A DNA stretch of 64,000 nucleotides from the NCBI GenBank assembly GCA_928212115.1, contig CAKMRJ010005634.1:257042220-257106219 (forward strand), written 5' to 3'. Below are positions 44,974-55,562 of the stretch, piece after piece. Position 1 is the stretch's first letter; each line of letters opens with the position of its first letter. This stretch comes from Lactuca virosa (Eukaryota > Streptophyta > Magnoliopsida > Asterales > Asteraceae). Made by a program: the position numbers and the translations under genes. The notes beneath the pieces are model-generated. The model searched no databases. It was not told the DNA's origin and saw nothing but the letters and a program-made list of their open reading frames with translations.

Positions 44974-47057
44974 GAACAAACTCACTATCAAGAACCGTTA
45001 TCCCCTACCTAGAATCGACGACCTTTTCGATCAACTGCAAGGATCGAGCTACTTCTCAAAAAATGATCTAAGGTCGGGGTACCGTCAGCTGTGAGTCCAG
45101 GAGGGAGATATCCCTAAAACGACATTTAGAACTCGCTACGGTCGCTATGAGTTTGTAGTGATGCCCTTCAGGTTGACTAATACACCCGTTGTGTTCATGG
45201 ACCTGATGAACCGTGTATACCGACCTTACTTAGATAAATTCGTGATAGTATTCATCGATGACATACTCATCTATTCACGAAGTAAGGAAGAACATAGTCA
45301 GCACCTACGACAAGTCTTGGAGACGTTAAGGGCGGAACTGTATGCGAAATTTTTGAAATGCGAATTCTGGATTTGAAGGGTGGACTTCTTGGGACACGTG
45401 GTCAGCGAGGAATGAATACATGTGGATCCCTCCAAAATCAAGGCAATTGAAAACTGGGCAGCACCAAGAACACCGACATAAATCCGCCAGTTTTTGGGTC
45501 TTGCAGGCTACTACCGAAGATTCATACATAATTTTTCTAAAATCGCAAAGCCACTCACTACCTTGACTTAGAAAGGAGTAACCTTCAACTGGGAGGATAA
45601 AGAAGAAACTGCCTTCCAAACGTTAAAACAAGCCCTATGTAGTGCTCCAATCTTGTCTCTCCCAGAAGGGACGGAAGACTTTGTGGTCTACTACGGTGCG
45701 TCCAAGCAGGGCCTAGGTTGCATACTCATGCAACGAGGAAAGGTCATTGTCTATGCCTCGATACAACTTAAGACTCACGAAGTCAACTATACCACACATG
45801 ACCTCGAATTAGGAGCATTAGTATTTGCCCTAAAGATTTGGAGACAATACCTTTATGGCACAAAGTGCACAATCTTCACTGATCATAAGAGTCTCCAGCA
45901 CATTCTCAATCAAAATGAGCTCAACATGAGACAACGACGATGGGTAGAGCTACTAAATGACTACGAATGCGATATTCGTTATAATCCAGGCAAGGCCAAC
46001 GTAGTAGCGGATTCCCTAAGTCGAAAAGAATACTCGGGCCGCCGAGTAAAATCATTGACCATGACCATCCATTCACACCTGTCCATGCAGATCAAAGAGG
46101 CACAACTTGAAGCCTTGAAACCTGAAAACGTCGCAAGTGAAGCCTTGTGGGGAATGGATAAAAACCTTGAGGTCAAGGGTGACGGGGCTTATTATCTCAT
46201 GAATCGAATCTGGACACCGAAATTTGGAGGGTACAGAGATGTTGTCATGAATGAGGCTCATACGAACAAATACTCCATTCATCCTGGTTCAGACAAGATG
46301 TATCTGCACCTCAAGAAACTTTAATGGTGGCCAAACATGAAGGTAGAAATCGCTACCTATGTGGGCAAGTGCTTAACTTGCGCCAAGGTCAAGGTAGAAT
46401 ACCAAAAGCCCTTGGGTTTGCTACAACAACCAGATATACCCGAGTGGAAGTGGGAGCAGATAACCATGGGCTTCATAACCAAGTTACCCAAGACGATGGG
46501 TAGACTTGACACCATTTGGGTAATCGTCGATAGATTAACCAAATCCACGCATTTCCGGTCAATAAAGGAGACTGACAAAATGGAGAAACTAACAAGGACG
46601 TACATCAAGGAGATTGTACGGTTACATGGTGTGCCAATATTCATTATCTCTGACAGAGATAGTAGATTTACCTCACGGTTTTGGTAATCACTACAAAATT
46701 CCTTGGGAACCAGACTCAACATGAGTACAACTTATCATCCTCAAACCGACGGGCAGAGCGAGAGAACCATTCAGACACTGGAAGACATGTTGAGAGCTTG
46801 TGTGATAGACTTCGTAAAGCCTGGGATGTCCATTTACCGCTCATCGAATTCTCATACAATAACAGTTATCACGCTAGCATTAAGGTTGCCCCATTCGAAG
46901 CCCTATATGGGCGCAAGTGCAGATCACCTCTGTGAGGGGATGAGGTGGGTGACACGCAGCTAGAAAGGGGACAAGTGCCTAATAGCACACTCACTAGTCC
47001 TAAGATCATACGGAAAACTACAGAGAAGATCGTTCAGATCCGTGAACGACTAAAAGC
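44974..47057 (+). pseudogene. RT-RNase H-integrase block of element C, copy 2
   Basis: Duplicate of 34407-36500. It carries the same in-frame stops after GYRQL, CEFWI, VSEE and TLT and the same TAA before the HHCC-to-core linker. RNase H part at 45653-46324 is open for 223 residues; integrase at 46337-46687 contains TIWVIVDRLTKSTHF and SDRDSRFTSRFW. A 1-bp loss near 46815 shifts the frame. Interrupted at 47057 by Copia E (TSD AAAGC); the remainder is at 55026-55562. Confidence 0.88.
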
Positions 47058-47843
47058 TGATGGGTTTTTGAGCATTCTAACACTTCCTAAGTGTGCATGC
47101 AACCCTAATAACCTTGAATCTATGTTTTCTCTATATACATGCAAATTTCTTTTTCAAGGTTATTTCCTAACTAGCATGGCATGGGGATTACATAAAACAT
47201 AAAACTAGTAGAAATACATACCTTGTTGTTGCTTGGATTCCTTCAAGACTTTGTGAGCCTAGCACCCCAAATGTTGTGCCTCAAATGCTTCACACAACAC
47301 CACAAGACTTGGAATAACTTGAGAGAATACTTCTAGCACTCAAATTTGGTTATGCCCTCTCTAGTAACACTATGTCCACTAGGTCCACTTTTTGCTAGCC
47401 ATAGGGTTCCTTTTATAGTGTTGTCACAATTAGGGTTTACACATGAATGCCCTTAATTGTCATGACTCTTGATTTCCCATGACCCATGGATTTGTAACTC
47501 CCATGGACTATCCATGGAGCTCCATATGGTTACATCCATAACCCATAAACCATGGATCATTAATCCACCATAAAAGAATTGATGATTGTCATAATCAACC
47601 CTATATATTTAATTAGTCTCACTTTGATCACCAAATTAATACTAGATTAATACTTGATCAATACTAATTAAATAATACTATTATTAATATATTAGAACTT
47701 ATAATATATTAATAATCATAAGTGCCTTATTCTCTCATTTAGTCTATCCAAGTATTGCAATGCCATGCAACCCAAATGGACCATGCCGGGTCGGGTCAAG
47801 TACATACCAAATAAAGTTATGGACTTAGACACTATATCCAACA
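47058..47843 (-). mobile_element. 3' LTR of Copia E
   Basis: 786 bp, TGATGGG...CCAACA; the partner of 54235-55020 with only about two substitutions seen. Confidence 0.95.
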
Positions 47844-48721
47844 GTCTCCCACTTGGATAAGTCTAATAACTATATTTGCAATATGACTTCAAAATCCGAC
47901 TAGCAATCGTAGCTCTTTCAAAGTCTCTCGGAACTGAGATGATGATGATACGCCATTTAAGATAAGTGATCATATAATCCTCTGTTCTCATGATATCAGC
48001 CGGACAAACACATGGAACATGGTCTTACTTATTGTCCAGCATTTGTTTCTCGATCTCTGATTTGTTTCGACATAGAACTAAATTGAACACATCAATTAGG
48101 TTCTGACCGGGCCCGGTACATAGGTCAAAACCAAATCATCGAGGGGCCCAGATATCGCTTCTATTTCTAGAAGGAACAGATAAACTTCGACTGATATGCT
48201 TGTACTAACTACTTGTTGAATTATTCACAAAGGCACGTTTTATAACATCGAGTTACCAATGCGTTTTCGTACAATCAATGAATAACCAACTCATAGTCAA
48301 CAACTCATATCTCTAGGTTTGAAGATTTATATGATATTACCGTCTCACGATCACTCGAGATAAATTCCATGAAGTGATGCAAGTGAGCGTGGGTTGGATC
48401 CAATACTCAACCCTTATGAGTACTCATGAATGTTGTAGCAACCATTGCATTGTCCAAAGCACTTTTAGACAAATCATACAAGCCAAATTCATGACAGTCT
48501 TAAATCAATACTTACTTCCAAAGTTTGACTGACTGTGGATAGTTTGAATAATAACATAATTATTCTGGAAGTAAAAACATGCAAAATTGAAACATAGTAA
48601 ACAATCAACACAAGATAGTAACACCTTACTCATAAATAAATAACAACTTTTATTTATCATCAAATGTCAATTACATTTTACAAGTTTCAGGAATCTAATT
48701 ATTGAAACTAATATCATCCCT

Positions 48722-49188
48722 CAGCCCAATGCGCCTCGCATGCTGTAAATGCTTAACCCTGCTCAGTCCCTTCGTGAGGGGATCTGCCGGGTTCTCATTT
48801 GATGATACCCTCTTAGCCACGAGGAGTCCTTCTTCTATTCGATGTCTGATGAAATGGTATTTTTGTCAATGTGCCTAGATCTCCCGTGATCTCTTGGTTC
48901 CTTAGCCAAAGCAACCGCACTTTCGTTGTCACAGAAAATTTCCATTGGCTCTTTTATAGCTGGTACAACTCCAAGGTCTCCGATGAAGTTCTTTAGCCAT
49001 ATCGCCTCCTTAGCTGCTTCACTTGCTGCTATGTACTCTGATTCACAAGTAGAATCAGCTACTGTCTCCTGCTTGGAACTTTTCCAAGTAATTGCCCCTC
49101 CATTTAGGATAAAGACCCAGCCTGACTGAGAGCGGAAATTATCCCTATCAGTCTGGAAGCTAGCATCGCTATACCCTTCCACTCTCAA
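48722..49188 (-). pseudogene. RNase H C-terminal segment of Copia E
   Basis: Continues the polyprotein after a 1-bp loss near 49262. VEGYSDASFQTDRDNFRSQS carries the first RNase H Asp; WKSSKQETVADSTCESEYIA and IFCDNESAVALAKEP follow. The open frame ends at 48835 because one A is missing from a short A run near 48861; the expected Copia C-terminal tail is still readable to about 48722 in the next frame. RNase H removes the RNA strand during cDNA synthesis. Confidence 0.88.
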
Positions 49189-49253
49189 GTCATCACTGCC
49201 TCCGAGGGTAAGGACCCAATCCTTAGTCCTCCGCAGATACTTGAGAATGTTCT

Positions 49254-52200
49254 TTACCGCTGTCCAGTGTGCCTTGCAGGGTTCCCTTGATATCTACTGA
49301 CCATGCTCAAAGCAAAGGCCACATCAGGGCGAGTACAAGTCATAGCATACATGATCGAGCCCACAGCGGAAGCATATGGTATATGACTCATTTCAGCTAT
49401 CTCAGCCTCTGTACTCGGACTCTGAGTCTTACTCAGCTTGGCATTACTCTGGATTGGTAATTCTCCTTTCTTGGAATCTTGCATATTGAACCTCTTCAGT
49501 ACCTTATCCACATAAGTACTTTGACTAAGTCCAATTAGTCTCTTACTCCTATCTCTCAATATCCTTATCCCTAGGATATAGGCAGCTTCCCCAAGGTCCT
49601 TCATAGCGAAACACTTCCCAAGCCAGGACTTAACCTCCTGCAAGGTTGGGACGTCGTTTCCTATGAGAAGTATGTCATCCACATACAACACCAAGAAGCT
49701 AACTATGCTCCCACTAGCCCTGACATACACACAAGACTCATCCTCACTCCTAGAAAAGCCAAACTCTTTGACTTTCTCATCAAAGCAAAGATTCCATCTG
49801 CGAGATGCTTGTTTCAATCCATAAATGGATTTATCAAGCTTACACACTCTATTAGGGTATCTTATATCGACAAAACCCTCTGGTTGAGCCATGTAAACAT
49901 CCTCAGCCAACTTTCCATTAAGGAAAGCGGTTTTGACATCCATTTGCCATATTTCATAATCATGAAATGCAGCTATGGCTAACAATACTCTAATAGACTT
50001 AATCTTAGCTACTGGTGAGAAGGTCTCATCATAGTCAACTCCCGGAGTTTGAGTAAAGCCCTTCGCAACCAGTCGCGCTTTATAAGTGTGTACCTTCCCA
50101 TCCATGTCGGTCTTCTTCTTGAAGATCCATTTGCACCCAACTGTCTTACGACCTGGTACATTGTCAACCAAGTTCCAAACTTGATTGTCATACATGGACT
50201 GAATCTCGCTGTCCATAGCCTCCTTCCATTTGGCAGACTCAGGGCCTGCCATGGCTTCCCTGTAGTTATTAGGTTCATCCAAATCTATTAGTGTACTATC
50301 ACTAATAAACATATCACCTTCAGTGGTGATGTGATAACCATAATAAAAATCAGGTGTGTTCCTCACCCTAGTGGAACGTCTTGGAGGTACAGACTCACCT
50401 ATCGGATCAACAGGAGTTTCCTCCTCAGGTTGGTCGATAGCATTTGAGGTTCCTTCACCGCTTGACTCTTGAAGCTCTTCAAGGTCAATTTGCCTCCCAC
50501 TGTCCCCTTGGCTTATCAATTCTCTCTCACGAAAGACTCCTCTTCTTGCTACAAAAACCACATTATCACTGGGTCTGTAGAAGAGGTAACCAAAGGATCT
50601 CTGTGGGTAGCCGATGAAAATACACCTCTCACTTCGAGGTTCAAGCTTATCATGAGTCTCACGCCTCACGAAAGCTTCACAACCCCAAATCTTGATGTGG
50701 TCCAAATTGGGAACTTTCCCAGTCCACATCTCGTGAGGTGTTTTGGCAACCTTTTTAGTAGGGACTAGATTAAGGATATGGGCGGCAGTCTCTAAGGCAT
50801 ACCCCCAGAAAGAGATTGGTAACGAAGCTCGACTCATCATGGAACGAACCATATCCAACAAGGTTCGATTGCGCCTCTCAGCTACACCATTCAACTGTGG
50901 TGTTCTGGGAGGTGTCAATTGTGAGACAATCCCACATTCCTTAAGATAGTCAAGGAACTCAATGCTAAGATACTCTCCTCCCCGATCGGATCGGAGCATC
51001 TTGATGTTCCTGCCCAATTGATTCTCCACTTCCTGCTTAAACTCTTTGAACTTTTCAAAGGTTTCTGACTTATGCTTGATTAAGTAAATATATCCATATC
51101 TACTGTAATCATCAGTAAAAGTCACATAATAGCGATTAGCATCCCTTGTAGCAACTCTGAAGGGCCCACACACATCCGTGTGTACAAGGTCCAACAAACC
51201 TTCACCCCTATCACAAGTACCTGTGAAGGGTGACTTTGTCATTTTTCCAAGTAAACAAGACTCGCAACTATCATCTGACTTGAGGTCAAATGATTCCAAG
51301 ACTCCAGCCTTTTGGAGTTGGCCTATGCGCTTCTTGTTAACATGTCCAAGACGACAATGCCACAAGGATGCTTTATCCAAGCTATCTGAAGAATCAATAT
51401 ACAACACATTATTTCCTAGATTGTCTACAACATTCACGGCTTCATATACACCATCACAAGGTAATGCTTTAAAGTAAAATACATCATTGTAATAAACATT
51501 AATAGCACCATTTTTATTATCAAATGAAAATGAAAAACCTTGTTTGTACAAGCCATGAAAAGAAATAATATTTCTCGCCATTTCGGGCGAGTAACAACAC
51601 TTATTCAAATCTAACATTAACCCATTATTAAGCAATAAAGAATAAACTCCTATCTTGGTAACAGGTGATGCTTTCCTGTTGCCCATGACTAAGTTTATCT
51701 TCCCGTGCTCCACTTGCTCACTTCTTCTTAGTGCCTGCAAATCAGTACAAATGTGAATACCACAACCTGTATCAAGCACCCAAGAATTAGCATTAGATGA
51801 GTTATTAGACAATATTGTGTAAATACCTGCATGGGTGGGTTTAACCTTCCCATCCTTTAGATCTTGCAGATATTTGGGGCAGCTTCGCTTGAAGTGTCCC
51901 TTATCCTGGCAATAGAAGCACTGTGCTTCCTTTGGGTTTGAAGAAGGAGTAATGGGACCTTTCTTTGTCCCACTTGAAGAGGAACCATCAAGAGTCTTAC
52001 CCTTGGTACCCTTCGAAGGGCTTTTCCTCTTCTTACCCTTTCCCTGCCCAATAGCCAGAACAGGGGCTGTTGAAGGAGTAGAAGTAGCAACCGCTTTACC
52101 CTTAAGGCCATTTTCAGCTGTCCTTAAGAGTCCTTGAAGTTTGCTAAGTGTGACTTCCTCCTTGTTCATGTGATAAGTCATACGAAACTGATCATAACTT

Positions 52201-52724
52201 GGAGGTAAGGAATGGAGAATGATGTCAATCGCCATTTCCTCAGGAAAGTCAACATTTAGCTTCAGCAACCGGTCAACGAACCTTTGCATCTTCTGCAAGT
52301 GACCGGTGATGGGTTCACCATCCTTCATCCTTGCGGTTATCATGGAGGAGATGATTTCATACCTCTCCTGACGCGCACTCTGATGGTACCTTTCCATCAG
52401 ATCCAGGTGCATCTCATAGGGGTAGAAATCTTCATAGGATTTTTGAAGTTCAGGAGTCATGGTGGCCATCATGATGCATGCTACTTTAGTAGCATCCTTT
52501 TCATGTGCAACAAACTCCGCAAACTCTTCAGGAGTAGCAGTGGCTTCACTCACAACCTTAAGCTCCCTATCGAGGACATATTCTTTGTCCTCATAGCGGG
52601 TAATCATTCTGATGTTTCTGATCCACTCATTGAAATTGGATCCATCAAAGATGACCTTACCACACAAGTTCATAAGGGAAAAGGAGCCTGTTGGGTTTGA
52701 GCCAGAAGCATTGTTGGAAGACAT
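49254..52724 (-). CDS. Gag-Pol polyprotein of Copia E (gag, PR, INT, RT)
   Basis: About 1156 residues from the ATG at 52724 (MSSNNASG), preferred over an upstream non-ATG extension to 52781 because it matches the D gag start. Gag (UBN2-like) in the first ~250; CCHC knuckle CFYCQDKGHFKRSC near 269-282; protease WVLDTGCGIH near 316; pre-integrase HCRLGH; integrase with HTDVCGPF, SDRGGEYLS and GVAERRNRTLLDM (D, D, E); RT with WKEAMDSEIQSM, VGCKWIFKKK, MDVKTAFLNG and catalytic YVDD. Ends by a 1-bp deletion in the GNP segment; RNase H follows in another frame. The product would form particles and copy the element's RNA into DNA. Confidence 0.93.
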   Translation of the reverse strand: MSSNNASGSNPTGSFSLMNLCGKVIFDGSNFNEWIRNIRMITRYEDKEYVLDRELKVVSEATATPEEFAEFVAHEKDATKVACIMMATMTPELQKSYEDFYPYEMHLDLMERYHQSARQERYEIISSMITARMKDGEPITGHLQKMQRFVDRLLKLNVDFPEEMAIDIILHSLPPSYDQFRMTYHMNKEEVTLSKLQGLLRTAENGLKGKAVATSTPSTAPVLAIGQGKGKKRKSPSKGTKGKTLDGSSSSGTKKGPITPSSNPKEAQCFYCQDKGHFKRSCPKYLQDLKDGKVKPTHAGIYTILSNNSSNANSWVLDTGCGIHICTDLQALRRSEQVEHGKINLVMGNRKASPVTKIGVYSLLLNNGLMLDLNKCCYSPEMARNIISFHGLYKQGFSFSFDNKNGAINVYYNDVFYFKALPCDGVYEAVNVVDNLGNNVLYIDSSDSLDKASLWHCRLGHVNKKRIGQLQKAGVLESFDLKSDDSCESCLLGKMTKSPFTGTCDRGEGLLDLVHTDVCGPFRVATRDANRYYVTFTDDYSRYGYIYLIKHKSETFEKFKEFKQEVENQLGRNIKMLRSDRGGEYLSIEFLDYLKECGIVSQLTPPRTPQLNGVAERRNRTLLDMVRSMMSRASLPISFWGYALETAAHILNLVPTKKVAKTPHEMWTGKVPNLDHIKIWGCEAFVRRETHDKLEPRSERCIFIGYPQRSFGYLFYRPSDNVVFVARRGVFRERELISQGDSGRQIDLEELQESSGEGTSNAIDQPEEETPVDPIGESVPPRRSTRVRNTPDFYYGYHITTEGDMFISDSTLIDLDEPNNYREAMAGPESAKWKEAMDSEIQSMYDNQVWNLVDNVPGRKTVGCKWIFKKKTDMDGKVHTYKARLVAKGFTQTPGVDYDETFSPVAKIKSIRVLLAIAAFHDYEIWQMDVKTAFLNGKLAEDVYMAQPEGFVDIRYPNRVCKLDKSIYGLKQASRRWNLCFDEKVKEFGFSRSEDESCVYVRASGSIVSFLVLYVDDILLIGNDVPTLQEVKSWLGKCFAMKDLGEAAYILGIRILRDRSKRLIGLSQSTYVDKVLKRFNMQDSKKGELPIQSNAKLSKTQSPSTEAEIAEMSHIPYASAVGSIMYAMTCTRPDVAFALSMVSRYQGNPARHTGQR

Positions 52725-52814
52725 CTGAAAGGAAAGAAAGACAAGTTTCATTAGATTAGGAATCCTTAATAATTCACCCAAATGAAATATTAAGGATAGG
52801 ACCCAACAAACTAT

Positions 52815-53784
52815 TTATAGTTGGAAGAGGGATGCCGTAATCCATACTATAAAATATTTGAAGGTAGGTAAATGACGATTTACCAATTTCCACCATAAGA
52901 ACGAAATATTTTATTATTAGGTTTTATTGGTTTTGAAACTCCTAGATCTTTTGAGATACATTGAACTTTTCAATGGCATGTTTGAATCTCGATTGTGCCC
53001 TCTCAAGTTTGTGACTGGGATGCCGAGGATCACAAACAAGGTGTGAATAACCATACAAATTGACTTGGTACCCTTAACAATATTACCTAATCGATGTGCC
53101 GGTTAACCACACACGCTCCACCGATCTATAATAAGGTCAAGTTACCCTTTGCCACTCTTACTAGTCCATGTTAGTGTGCCGGTTAACCACACACGCTCCA
53201 CTAACGACTTGGTAAGGTACAAAGTGTAATTTTATGGGCTAGCACCAATTTCACATTTTCCTAAAGTAACTAAGATTAGGAATTTATAATGTATAGTTAC
53301 TTTATAATTCATTATACTTTTAACAAGTATTTAAAGTCGTATCCTACCCGTTCGGCTAACGACCCTCCACCGATCAAGGAAGCGGTGGGTGAGAGTGGAC
53401 ACCCATTAAGTCACCATTTTATAGGCAACAACCTTATACCCCCTTATAGACCGGCTTCGTGAATGAGGCCTACTAACGGTAAGAATGACATATTCTTATA
53501 CATATCTATATAATAAAATTATAATAATAGTATAAGTGTTGATTTTTAAACTTTTTAAAAATCTAAGGTTTAATTTGGAATTAAAGTATTAAAGTGTAAG
53601 ACTTTTCAAATTCCAAAACTTGAGGGCAAGATTTGAAACTATTCCAAGTCTCTTCAATTTGTAACTTATGAGTTTTAATGGTTCATAAAATGAAGACTCT
53701 TCATTTTATGAAACCTCTTTAGTTCTTTAATCACAATTAAAGGAAGTGACTTTTGGTTATCCATAACTTGAGGACAAGTTATGG
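52815..53784 (-). other. Leader hairpin array of Copia E
   Basis: Between PBS and gag: 52815-52852 (loop containing GGGATGCCGTAAT), 53007-53037 (GTTTGTGA/TCACAAAC), 53090-53125 and 53170-53205 (22-nt loop with the palindrome GGTTAACC), 53367-53388 (CCACCG/CGGTGG), and 53761-53784 (CCATAACTTG/CAAGTTATGG, AGGA loop, with TGGT/ACCA outside). Loops equal those in D; arms differ but still pair. Confidence 0.8.
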
Positions 53785-54067
53785 ACACCATCATAGCCAT
53801 TAAGATCATGAATTAAACACACATGGTGGTTACACATAATTCCTATGATCTTCTAAAAACTCATAAGAACACAAATTCATGTCAAGCAATTTCAAGAAAT
53901 CATATAAACATATACAATACTTGAAAATTGATAAAAGTCATGTAAAATGGGTTAACATAATCATTATCATTTTGAAAAACAGATTTTACAAGTCCAAAAC
54001 AGATTGGGATAATGATCTTAATCCATTTCCAGCAACAAAACTCGAAAAAACTGCCCAACACGCTCCT

Positions 54068-54151
54068 ACTCGCCGAGTGCATTATTCTACTCGGCGAGTA
54101 GAATGAATTTGTTCATGGACTCGGCGAGTCCTCCCCATGGACTCGGCGAGT
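54068..54151. repeat. Four ACTCGSCGAGT palindromes in Copia E leader
   Basis: Near-perfect 11-bp dyads at 54068-54078, 54089-54099, 54119-54129 and 54141-54151, just after the PBS in element sense. The corresponding D leader has ACTCGTCGAGT-type copies. Confidence 0.9.
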
Positions 54152-54234
54152 CCAGTCGTCAGAATGCAGAATTTTCGATTTTTAAGCAGTTTTGCATCAA
54201 GTATACAGAAAACAATCCTAGGCTCTGATACCAC

Positions 54235-55020
54235 TGATGGGTTTTTGAGCATTCTAACACTTCCTAAGTGTACATGCAACCCTAATAACCTTGAATCTAT
54301 GTTTTCTCTATATACATGCAAATTTCTTTTTCAAGGTTATTTCCTAACTAGCATGGCATGGGGATTACATAAAACATAAAACTAGTAGAAATACATACCT
54401 TGTTGTTGCTTGGATTCCTTCAAGACTTTGTGAGCCTAGCACCCTAAATGTTGTGCCTCAAATGCTTCACACAACACCACAAGACTTGGAATAACTTGAG
54501 AGAATACTTCTAGCACTCAAATTTGGTTATGCCCTCTCTAGTAACACTATGTCCACTAGGTCCACTTTTTGCTAGCCATAGGGTTCCTTTTATAGTGTTG
54601 TCACAATTAGGGTTTACACATGAATGCCCTTAATTGTCATGACTCTTGATTTCCCATGACCCATGGATTTGTAACTCCCATGGACTATCCATGGAGCTCC
54701 ATATGGTTACATCCATAACCCATAAACCATGGATCATTAATCCACCATAAAAGAATTGATGATTGTCATAATCAACCCTATATATTTAATTAGTCTCACT
54801 TTGATCACCAAATTAATACTAGATTAATACTTGATCAATACTAATTAAATAATACTATTATTAATATATTAGAACTTATAATATATTAATAATCATAAGT
54901 GCCTTATTCTCTCATTTAGTCTATCCAAGTATTGCAATGCCATGCAACCCAAATGGACCATGCCGGGTCGGGTCAAGTACATACCAAATAAAGTTATGGA
55001 CTTAGACACTATATCCAACA
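54235..55020 (-). mobile_element. 5' LTR of Copia E
   Basis: 786 bp, next to the PBS; holds the presumed active promoter with TATAAAAG (minus strand) at 54587-54594. Confidence 0.95.
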
Positions 55021-55025
55021 AAAGC

Positions 55026-55562
55026 ATCCCAGGATCGACAAAAGAGCTATGCAGATAACCGACGCAAACCCTTGGAATTCCAGGTGGGTGACCGCGTGCT
55101 GTTAAAGGTCTCACCCTGGAAGGGAATGATACGTTTTTGAAAACGTGGGAAACTGAATCCAAGGTATATCGGGCCATTTGAGATCCTTGACAGGATCGAC
55201 CCGGTAGCTTACAAACTTCGACTACCGTAAGAACTCAGTAACGTACACCCCACCTTCCATGTGTCCAACTTGAAGAAGTGCTTGTCTGATGAGACTCTCG
55301 TCATTCCGCTTGACGAAATTGAAGTAAATGAGAGCCTCCACATCGTCGAGGAACCTGTGGAAATCATGGACATGGATGTCAAAAGAACGAAACAAAGTCG
55401 CATACCCATAATGAAGCTCCGTTGGAACGCCAAGCAAGGGCCTAAATTCACTTGGGAACAGGAGGACCAATTGAACAGAAATACCCACATCTTTTCCCTA
55501 GCTCGTGAGAACCTACCCAAGGTGCAAATTTCGGGACGAAATTCCTTCTAACGGGGGGATGA
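55026..55562 (+). pseudogene. Integrase C-terminus of element C, copy 2, and PPT
   Basis: Continues the second pol copy after Copia E: GDRVLLKVSPWKG, then VAYKL and HPTFHVSNLKKCL, VIPLDEIEVNESLHIVEEPV and TRIPIMKLRW-like, ending with FTWEQEDQLNRNTHIFSL, a chromodomain-like tail. Stops interrupt it near 55138 and 55229. The PPT (ACGGGGGGATGA) at 55551-55562 precedes the 3' LTR. Confidence 0.85.

Larger units (their letters stand above)
47058..55020 (-). mobile_element. Young full-length Copia element E (7.96 kb)
   Basis: TSD AAAGC (47053-47057, 55021-55025). 3' LTR 47058-47843 and 5' LTR 54235-55020 are both 786 bp, and I find only about two mismatches, so the insertion is recent. PBS at 54222-54233 (exact initiator tRNA-Met complement), PPT AGTGGGAGAC at 47844-47853. 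TATA box TATAAAAG (minus) at 54587-54594. Gag-Pol is nearly uninterrupted. Domain order gag, PR, INT, RT, RH is that of Ty1/Copia. Confidence 0.96.

Noticed and set aside
50469..52700. Plus-strand ORFs opposite the Copia E polyprotein
   Set aside because: They are shadows of the minus-strand Gag-Pol frame and have no familiar motif.
1188..54233. tRNA-like GCTCTGATACCA sites
   Set aside because: These are primer binding sites of minus-strand retroelements, complementary to tRNA-Met 3' ends, not tRNA genes.
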